A stretch of 12,108 nucleotides of DNA. Origin: an uncultured Lachnospiraceae bacterium. Its GTDB lineage: Bacteria; Bacillota; Clostridia; Lachnospirales; Lachnospiraceae. The stretch lies in the NCBI GenBank assembly GCA_910585065.1, contig CAJUCG010000088.1:1-12108 (forward strand), read 5' to 3'. The position numbers and the translations under genes were made by a program. Below, in pieces: positions 7,275-12,108 of the stretch (position 1 is the stretch's first letter; every line of letters begins with the position of its first letter). Below the pieces are notes generated by a model. That model had not been told where the DNA came from. It did not search any database and was given only the letters and a program-made list of their open reading frames with translations.

Positions 7275-7303
7275 TTGAATTTTTGATAAGTACATGATAT
7301 AAT
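7275..7303 (+). promoter_or_regulatory. Promoter of the chemotaxis-receptor gene, extended -10 type
   Basis: TTGAAT (7275-7280), 17 bp, TATAAT (7298-7303), with TGA directly before the -10. The octet around the -10 (TGATATAAT) is identical to that of the divergent rnf promoter about 200 bp away. Start of transcription would be near 7310, leaving about 275 nt before the ATG at 7584. No flagellar sigma-D type site was found closer to the gene. Confidence 0.68.
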
Positions 7304-7309
7304 AGCATT

Positions 7310-7583
7310 AGGTATTATATCTGCACTGATTCGTATTCAACCGAAAGAATCTGCAATTTCATTAGTGAATCATGCACATAGAAAATATGATTCGGAAATT
7401 CTTTCATCCCATGAACTAAATTTCCAGTCAAGTAGATGAGGTAAATGTTTTATGGGATATCAATTAAAAGAAAACAGACCACCCCCCTAGATAGTCCAGA
7501 CATACGGATGTTTCTTCTGCCAGCCAGAATACTGCCATTCGATGTTCATTTGTCAAAATTATAAAATAAAACGGGGGCAAATT
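7310..7583 (+). promoter_or_regulatory. Long structured 5' leader of the chemotaxis-receptor gene
   Basis: The stretch between promoter and start codon holds several stem-loops in a row: GATTC/GAATC (7328-7332 with 7347-7351); GAATCAT/ATGATTC (7367-7373 with 7387-7393, 13-nt loop); and, abutting it, GGAAATT/AATTTCC (7394-7400 with 7419-7425) with an inner TTCAT/ATGAA stem. The GATTC and GAATC blocks can pair in more than one way. Further on, a C6 tract (7482-7487) could pair with the G5 Shine-Dalgarno at 7573-7577. I do not recognise a known riboswitch class; the cyclic-di-GMP class I core is absent. A 39-codon reading frame (7445-7564) lies inside. The rest of this gene-free spacer, 7095-7274, is very AT-rich and shows nothing further. 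Confidence 0.45.
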
Positions 7584-9365
7584 ATGAAAAATCTAAAAGT
7601 GAAAAATTTATTAACGCTTATCAGCGTTTTGCTTGTCTGCCTGGTGGCGTTTATTCTGGCGGGCATTTCCATCTATAATATCCGAACGACTACTAACATG
7701 TCCTCTACGGAATATGAAAACGCAATGTACAATGGCTACCAACTTGAACTAAAATCCCAGGTGCAGAGCGCGATCAATGTGCTGCAGTCCGAGTATGACA
7801 AAATCCAGTCCGAGGGCATCTCTGAGGAAGAAGCCAAGAACACCGCCAAAGAGATTGTGCGCGAAATGCGTTACCGGGACGATAACAGCGGTTATTTCTG
7901 GATCGATGCCACGGACTATACTCTAATTATGCATTCTGTGCTGTCAGAGCAGGAAGGCACTAACCGCTACGATGTAAAAGACCAAAATGGGGTGTATTTT
8001 GAACAGTCCATTATAAAAACAGGAACTAGTGCAGAAAAATGTGGTTACAACGAATTTTATTTCACCAAGGCGGACGGTGTGACCGTGGCACCAAAGCTTT
8101 CCTATTCACAGCTTTTTGAGCCGTGGAATTGGATTGTTTCCACTGGAAATTACATCGATGAGATGCAGCAGGAAATGGAGGAAGTCAATGTCAAAATCAG
8201 GGAACAATTCAATCATTTTCTAATGCTTATCATAAGTATCACTGTAGTGCTTATCGCGCTCTCCTTTGTAATTGCAAGGATCTTGGGAACTAGCATCTGC
8301 AATCCGCTGAAAAAAATTCAGGAGCTTGCCCTGCGCTTATCGGATGGCAATCTCTCCACCCCGGTGGATGTGTACGGAAAAAATGAGCTTGGACAGACGG
8401 CAAAGGCACTGAACGAGGCACAAACTAATATGGTTTCCCTGCTCTCCGACGTTAAGGGAACCTCCGATCTGCTCTCGGCGGCAGTTTCCGAATTTAAAGC
8501 AAATTTCAACATAATGGGTGGTTCCATTCAAAATGTCGCACTTGCAGTTAACGAGATTGCCGAAAACAGCACTGGCCAGGCAAGTTCTACTTCCGAGGCT
8601 TCCTCTGGAATAGGGGAGATCTCCGAGAGCATTGATCAGACTGCTACGGAAGTACGTTCACTTGAACTGAATACAAATACAATGCAGGATTACTCGACCA
8701 AATCCATGCAGACGCTTGACGACCTGGTGTCCATCAGCTCGCAGACAAAAACGGATATCGGCGAAATGTATTCTCAGACAGAGACAACAAACAGTTCTGT
8801 AGAAAAGATTCGTCAGGCAGCAGAGCTAATCTCCCAAATTTCCTCCCAGACAAATCTCCTCTCGCTCAACGCCTCCATCGAAGCAGCGAGGGCGGGGGAT
8901 TCCGGCAGAGGATTTGCTGTAGTTGCCGGTGAGATTGGAAATCTTGCCACACAGTCCGATGCGACGGCACAGGAAATCAACAAGATTATTGGAGAACTTA
9001 CCCATAATTCCAGCAAGTCCGTTCAGATTATGAACCGCATCAACGATATCTCCAGACAGCAGCTGGAAGCACTGGACAATACAGAACATATGTTTGCCAA
9101 CTTACAGAATTCTTTAAATGCCTGCATTGACTCAACCAATGTGATCTCCGATCATATTTCCCATGTCAATGTACAAAAGGAAAAGATTTTGGGCAGCGTC
9201 AATACTTTAAGCGAACTGGCAACTTCCAATGCCGCTTCCACGGAGGAAACCTCAAGTATGGCGACTGAGCTTGAAAATGCAGTTAGTGAATCAAGCAATA
9301 TTGTAGAAACTTTGTCCGCCGATGTCGAAAAGCTTGCCCGCGCACTAGGACAATTCCAGATCTAA
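7584..9365 (+). CDS. Methyl-accepting chemotaxis protein with Cache sensor domain
   Basis: A membrane chemoreceptor of 593 aa that would signal to the CheA/CheW complex. Order of parts: membrane span (about 8-31); extracellular single-Cache sensor (about 50-195) with the family pattern NSGYFWIDATDYTLIMHSV and WNWIVSTGNYIDEM; second span (about 210-233); HAMP domain (about 234-286); and the coiled-coil signalling domain with its hairpin tip at 422-451 (QTNLLSLNASIEAARAGDSG, then RGFAVVAGEIGNLA). The tip carries the usual residues, though EIGNLA replaces the common EVRKLA. No C-terminal CheR-binding pentapeptide of NWETF type is present. The ATG at 7584 is preferred over the in-frame ATG at 7542 because it has GGGGG 6 nt upstream and begins directly at a typical signal-anchor. 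No other chemotaxis gene is nearby. Ligand unknown; this Cache type often senses small carboxylates. Confidence 0.93.
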   Translation: MKNLKVKNLLTLISVLLVCLVAFILAGISIYNIRTTTNMSSTEYENAMYNGYQLELKSQVQSAINVLQSEYDKIQSEGISEEEAKNTAKEIVREMRYRDDNSGYFWIDATDYTLIMHSVLSEQEGTNRYDVKDQNGVYFEQSIIKTGTSAEKCGYNEFYFTKADGVTVAPKLSYSQLFEPWNWIVSTGNYIDEMQQEMEEVNVKIREQFNHFLMLIISITVVLIALSFVIARILGTSICNPLKKIQELALRLSDGNLSTPVDVYGKNELGQTAKALNEAQTNMVSLLSDVKGTSDLLSAAVSEFKANFNIMGGSIQNVALAVNEIAENSTGQASSTSEASSGIGEISESIDQTATEVRSLELNTNTMQDYSTKSMQTLDDLVSISSQTKTDIGEMYSQTETTNSSVEKIRQAAELISQISSQTNLLSLNASIEAARAGDSGRGFAVVAGEIGNLATQSDATAQEINKIIGELTHNSSKSVQIMNRINDISRQQLEALDNTEHMFANLQNSLNACIDSTNVISDHISHVNVQKEKILGSVNTLSELATSNAASTEETSSMATELENAVSESSNIVETLSADVEKLARALGQFQI

Positions 9366-9429
9366 TAAGAATGCACAGCACAGATAGACTAACCTCAAAA
9401 CAAATTCAGATATTTCCACTATAAAATCC

Positions 9430-9482
9430 AGGGGCAGCAGTAAAACAGCGATTCGCATATTTTACCGCCGCCCCTATTTTTT
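9430..9482 (+). terminator. Hairpin terminator between convergent genes
   Basis: A 16-position stem (9430-9445 with 9460-9475) closes a 14-nt loop and is followed by six T residues (9477-9482), ending the chemotaxis-receptor transcript. In the plus-strand RNA two stem positions are A-C mismatches (9436/9469 and 9439/9466). In the minus-strand RNA the same positions become G-U pairs, so the hairpin is continuous there, but only TTTT follows. It probably serves both converging genes. Confidence 0.75.
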
Positions 9483-9523
9483 ATGTTTTCCTCGTATTTT
9501 ATCAAGAGGTAATTTCTGTATAT

Positions 9524-10237
9524 TTATTGTCGGTTATAATAAGCGATCCCCGCACTTGGACGAAAATAGGTGCGGATATAGCCATCTGTCGAAACTACCA
9601 CAAATTCATTAGTTTCTTCCAGATAATAAATATCATCGCCGTCTTCCGCCTCGATCTTATGCAGTGCATCCGGTGATTGAATCACCCGGTTGGCACCCGC
9701 TAAATATTCTTCCTTTGTCGCATACTCAAACTCATTGCCATGTTTTTCAAAATGCTGTTCGAGATAAGAGACCCGCCGAAATTCGTAGAGAATCTCAACT
9801 TCATCTTGCTGATCGGAGGATTCCTCATCCTTTGTTTCCTCCTTACTCTCTCCGCTTTCTTTGTTTGGCTCCTTTGCGGAGGAGTTATCCTTCTCGCTTT
9901 CTTTGTTCGGTTCCTTTGCGGAGGAGTTATCCTTATTAGAAGGATCATCTTTTGTTTCCTGCTGCTCTTTTTTTGCTAATTCCCCCGATATCTTTGGCGT
10001 TGCCTGAAGTTCTTTTGTCAATTCCGGTGTTATGGATATTCCAGGTGTCGGATAATTATTCTGCCCGGTTTCCTTCCCGCTATCTCCCGCAAAGAAATTT
10101 GTCAAAAAACCAGCGATCAGCAGTATAATAATTCCAAATAACTTGCTCTTCCACTTTGCTGGCGAAGTTTGCTGTCCATCTTTTTTCTGACTTACAGTGG
10201 TATTTTTTTGATCCTCTTTTTTTCGATTCTCCTGCAT
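9524..10237 (-). CDS. Membrane-anchored protein with BECR nuclease-like C-terminal domain
   Basis: A 237-aa protein. Residues 1-32 are basic and cytoplasmic, 33-50 form one membrane span, and 51-147 are a low-complexity Lys/Glu/Ser/Asn/Pro linker containing KDNSSAKEPNKES twice (102-114 and 116-128). The C-terminal 85 residues are a compact domain with EQHFEKHGNEF (160-170), EEYLAGANRVI, DGDDIYYLEETNEFVVVSTD (200-219) and IRTYFRPSAGIAYYN. This layout (early His, beta-hairpin ending in fvv, then I-R-T-x-F) resembles the BECR-fold RNase domains of contact-dependent and polymorphic toxins. That assignment is from pattern memory. The ATG at 10237 has GGGGGG 7 nt upstream; two upstream in-frame starts (GTG 10255, ATG 10252) overlap the preceding stop. 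It follows the glutamate-synthase-like gene by 14 bp, so they are probably one transcript. No immunity gene is recognisable downstream. Confidence 0.75.
   Translation of the reverse strand: MQENRKKEDQKNTTVSQKKDGQQTSPAKWKSKLFGIIILLIAGFLTNFFAGDSGKETGQNNYPTPGISITPELTKELQATPKISGELAKKEQQETKDDPSNKDNSSAKEPNKESEKDNSSAKEPNKESGESKEETKDEESSDQQDEVEILYEFRRVSYLEQHFEKHGNEFEYATKEEYLAGANRVIQSPDALHKIEAEDGDDIYYLEETNEFVVVSTDGYIRTYFRPSAGIAYYNRQ
9853..9936 (-). repeat. Tandem 42-bp repeat inside the linker of the nuclease-like protein
   Basis: Two adjacent 42-bp units (9853-9894 and 9895-9936) differ at three positions: two synonymous changes and one near the unit boundary. Each encodes a 14-residue unit ending KDNSSAKEPNKES. 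The reading frame is kept, so copy number changes would only lengthen or shorten the extracytoplasmic linker. Confidence 0.85.
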
Positions 10238-10251
10238 CACAATTCCCCCCA

Positions 10252-11682
10252 TCACGCATGGCGAATATTTGTATATTCTGAAATCTCGCGGTTAATTGTT
10301 ATCAGATCATCCACATTTAAGTCATGTACTGAGTGATGCCCCGTAATTCGCGCAAAAGTTTTTAATTCTTCAAGCGTTATATTCAAGTAATTTGCTACGC
10401 GTGCCGCCGCCATCTCCACATTAAGCCTCTTCCTCAACTTCTCATCCTGCGTTGCAACCCCCACTGGACAATTGCCCGAACCACAGATCCGATACTGCTG
10501 ACACGCCGCAGCAATCAGTGCCGCGCTCGCTACCGCGACTGCGTCCGCCCCCATCGCAAGTGCTTTCGCTACATCCGCAGAAACCCGCAGTCCCCCAGTA
10601 ATTACTAAAGAGATGTCGGAATGCACGGAATCCAAATACTTTTTCGCTCGGTACAGTGCGTAGATTGTCGGCACAGTTGTCGCCTCGCGCAAAAGTAGCG
10701 GACTAGAACCCGTCGCACCCCCTCTTCCATCCACCGTGATAAAATCCGGCTGCGCAAAAACACAGAACTCCAAATCCCGCTCAATCCGCCCCGCAGCAAT
10801 CTTAATTCCTATCGGTCTGCCGTCCGAACGCTCACGCAGCATATCCACCATCGCTTTTAAATCCTCGCGGGAATTCAGCTCTGGAAACTTGCTCGGACTC
10901 TGCACATCCTCACCCGGATTTTTCCCCCGCAGCTTTGCAATTTCCTCGGTTACTTTCTCTCCCGGCAGATGTCCTCCCATCCCCGGCTTTGTCCCCTGTC
11001 CAATCTTAATTTCAATCGCATCCGCCGCGCGCAGATTCTCGTCTGTCACACTATATTTGTTTGGAATATACTCAAATATGTATTTGTAGGCAGCATCCCT
11101 CTCCTGCGGCAGGATTCCTCCCTCCCCGCTGCACATCGCAGTTTTTGCCAGTGCGGAACCCTTTGCCAATGCTATCTTGACTTCTTTAGACAATGCGCCA
11201 AATGACATATGGGAGATATAGACTGGACTAGTTAAAATCATCGGTTTTTTGGTATGTTTTCCGATCACCGTCATCGTTGAAACCGGATCATCCTCATCAA
11301 GCGGCGGCGGATTAAGCTGCGCCCCCAAAATAAGGATATCATCCCAGTTCGGCATTGGCATTTTTGTACTCATCGCGCCGCTCACCGACTTGCCTGTAAC
11401 TGCCATCTGGTGGATCTCTTCCATATAGTGGCAGGACTTATCAACGCGGTAAAAACTTTTGTCGTAATCTAAATCAAAAGACTGTGCTTTTGCGATCGCA
11501 TCGTCCGTATCCGCAATATTTTCGTCTGCCGTCTCTAAAATTTTTGTACCTGGCGCAGTCTCCCGCTCCCCCGCAGGGGTTTCCTGAAATTTTTCCCCCG
11601 GCTGATGGCAGATTGGACACTCCTTTGGTGCCTCCTCACCCTCATAAACATATCCGCATACGGAACAAACAAATCTTTTCAT
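10252..11682 (-). CDS. Rubredoxin-fused FMN-binding glutamate-synthase-like protein
   Basis: A 476-aa protein. Residues 1-32 form a rubredoxin-type iron site (C6-X2-C9, C22-X2-C25; FVCSVCGYVY, ECPIC). After a linker, about 75-470 form the FMN-binding barrel of the glutamate synthase large subunit: MCSGEGGILPQE (183-194), KIGQGTKPGMGGHLPG (226-241), TVDGRGGATGSSP (316-328), VITGGLRVSAD (360-370), and a three-cysteine [3Fe-4S] site (C394-X5-C400-X4-C405, ending CPVGVATQDEKLRKR). The N-terminal glutaminase domain and the C-terminal beta-helix domain of full GltB are absent, so the protein resembles the archaeal-type stand-alone synthase domain. It may make glutamate from 2-oxoglutarate with ammonia from elsewhere, or be a different FMN oxidoreductase; substrate is not settled. 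The ATG at 11682 has AAGGAG 6 nt upstream. A strong promoter precedes it. Confidence 0.92.
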   Translation of the reverse strand: MKRFVCSVCGYVYEGEEAPKECPICHQPGEKFQETPAGERETAPGTKILETADENIADTDDAIAKAQSFDLDYDKSFYRVDKSCHYMEEIHQMAVTGKSVSGAMSTKMPMPNWDDILILGAQLNPPPLDEDDPVSTMTVIGKHTKKPMILTSPVYISHMSFGALSKEVKIALAKGSALAKTAMCSGEGGILPQERDAAYKYIFEYIPNKYSVTDENLRAADAIEIKIGQGTKPGMGGHLPGEKVTEEIAKLRGKNPGEDVQSPSKFPELNSREDLKAMVDMLRERSDGRPIGIKIAAGRIERDLEFCVFAQPDFITVDGRGGATGSSPLLLREATTVPTIYALYRAKKYLDSVHSDISLVITGGLRVSADVAKALAMGADAVAVASAALIAAACQQYRICGSGNCPVGVATQDEKLRKRLNVEMAAARVANYLNITLEELKTFARITGHHSVHDLNVDDLITINREISEYTNIRHA

Positions 11683-11739
11683 CTCTTTCTCCTTCCATCT
11701 TCATTCTTTTACCTTTATCTTTTAAAAGTTCTTACTGCT

Positions 11740-11768
11740 ATTTTAACATCTCCTTCTTCATCTGGCAA
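11740..11768 (-). promoter_or_regulatory. Promoter of the rubredoxin/glutamate-synthase-like gene
   Basis: On the minus strand: TTGCCA (11768-11763), 17 bp, TAAAAT (11745-11740). Both boxes match five of six consensus positions and TGT precedes the -10, giving an extended -10. It begins 8 bp after the stop of the 37-aa gene and leaves about 50 nt before the ATG at 11682. It would also drive the nuclease-like gene downstream. Confidence 0.7.
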
Positions 11769-11775
11769 CAACCGA

Positions 11776-11889
11776 TTATTTTTCTTTCTTTTCTTTTTTT
11801 CCCAGCTCGCTTCTCTCAAGCCGCCAGCCAAGAATCGATCCGCCAAGCATCAAAATAGTAAATACAACAATCAAAATATTTTCAATCAT
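11776..11889 (-). CDS. 37-aa single-span membrane protein
   Basis: The minus-strand frame from ATG 11889 to TAA 11776 has a textbook ribosome site, GGAGG with ATTTT spacing before the ATG. The product starts MIENILIVVFTILMLGGSIL, forming one hydrophobic helix (about residues 4-22), then GWRLERSELG and a Lys/Glu-only tail of seven residues. It has no signal peptidase site or cysteines. The helix plus charged cytoplasmic-looking tail fits small regulatory or accessory membrane proteins, but I recognise no family. It lies 91 bp after the end of the antiporter gene and just before the next promoter. Strong ribosome site and clean membrane topology are the main evidence that it is real. Confidence 0.65.
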   Translation of the reverse strand: MIENILIVVFTILMLGGSILGWRLERSELGKKEKKEK

Positions 11890-11934
11890 AAAATCCTCCA
11901 TTTCTATATCTTTCCTATACACAATTCATACAAA

Positions 11935-11963
11935 ATTATATTTATAAAAAAATTCAAACATAA
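11935..11963 (-). promoter_or_regulatory. Possible promoter of the 37-aa membrane protein gene
   Basis: On the minus strand: TTATGT (11963-11958), 17 bp, TATAAT (11940-11935). The -10 is perfect but the -35 is poor and the region is very AT-rich, so this may be chance. If used, transcription would start near 11928, about 40 nt before the ATG. The alternative is co-transcription with the antiporter gene; no terminator hairpin was seen between the two. Confidence 0.35.
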
Positions 11964-11980
11964 TTTATATTTTACGGATA

Positions 11981-12108
11981 CTACAAAAGATACGCAAAAT
12001 ATATAGAATAGCACAAAAGCATAATTATTCCGCTGTACCGCGATAATCTTTTTCTTGGAAATCCTGCAAGCCACAAGAGTGCGCCCGCTGCAATCGCAAA
12101 GATTCCAT
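11981..12108 (-). CDS. C-terminal end of a probable Na+/Ca2+ antiporter (cut by window edge)
   Basis: The last 41 codons of a minus-strand gene enter from the right edge and stop at TAG 11981-11983. They encode a hydrophobic segment (GIFAIAAGALLWLAG), a basic hinge (FPRKRLSRYSG) and a final helix (IIMLLCYSIYFAYLL). A helix, a short K/R-rich loop, then a last helix ending in Y-x-x-Y-like residues is how bacterial calcium/sodium antiporters of the CaCA family end. With so little sequence this is a likely rather than certain call; another polytopic transporter is possible. The upstream part and start lie outside the window. Confidence 0.6.
   Translation of the reverse strand, partial: GIFAIAAGALLWLAGFPRKRLSRYSGIIMLLCYSIYFAYLL

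Noticed and set aside
7416..7465. TAAA-containing stretches as a flagellar sigma-D promoter for the chemoreceptor
   Set aside because: No GCCGATAA-like -10 occurs at 14-16 bp from any of the TAAA boxes.
7542..7583. Earlier in-frame ATG for the chemotaxis protein
   Set aside because: It has no ribosome site, and the extra 14 residues would precede a normal signal-anchor start at 7584 that does have one.
7304..7583. Cyclic-di-GMP riboswitch before the chemoreceptor
   Set aside because: The conserved core sequences and tetraloop-receptor of the class I aptamer could not be found; the leader is kept only as an unidentified structure.
10736..11205. Plus-strand reading frames opposite the glutamate-synthase-like gene
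   Set aside because: They are shadows of a gene with clear family motifs, with no ribosome sites and no recognisable product.

Overview
The window looks like chromosomal DNA of an anaerobic, spore-forming Clostridia member, most likely Lachnospiraceae-like. The reasons are a SpoVT-type sporulation regulator, a six-gene Rnf complex in the clostridial order C-D-G-E-A-B, strong GGAGG-type ribosome binding sites, AT-rich spacers and A-type promoters with TATAAT boxes. The family-level placement is inference. No rRNA, tRNA, CRISPR array, intact insertion sequence or phage gene was seen.

Layout. At the left edge, the end of a small unrecognised plus-strand gene (1-240) is followed by a stem-loop-rich spacer. 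Next come spoVT (378-923, minus) and its terminator. From 7029 down to 1173, all on the minus strand, lies one compact operon: rnfC, rnfD, rnfG, rnfE, rnfA, rnfB, then a small zinc-ribbon membrane protein gene. It starts at an extended -10 promoter (7066-7094) and ends at a strong hairpin (1123-1156). The Rnf complex couples ferredoxin:NAD+ electron transfer to Na+ or H+ export. Junctions inside the rnf part are short gaps or overlaps, as expected for translational coupling.

A 554-bp divergent spacer (7030-7583) holds the rnf promoter and a second extended -10 promoter pointing the other way. The second one gives a roughly 275-nt structured leader before a methyl-accepting chemotaxis protein gene (7584-9365, plus). 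A hairpin terminator sits between that gene and the convergent minus-strand group.

The right part is again on the minus strand. Reading in the direction of transcription: the last 41 codons of a probable Na+/Ca2+ antiporter (cut by the window edge), a 37-aa single-span membrane protein, a good promoter, a rubredoxin/FMN-binding glutamate-synthase-like gene, and 14 bp later a membrane-anchored protein with a nuclease-like (BECR-type) C-terminal domain.

Most genes are ordinary core metabolism. The less ordinary points are a four-cysteine cluster plus Lys/Ala-rich tail on RnfE, the zinc-ribbon membrane protein at the end of the rnf operon, the long mcp leader with a C6 tract that could mask the ribosome binding site, the toxin-like domain on a membrane anchor, and the 37-aa membrane protein. 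No clearly new multi-gene system was found.
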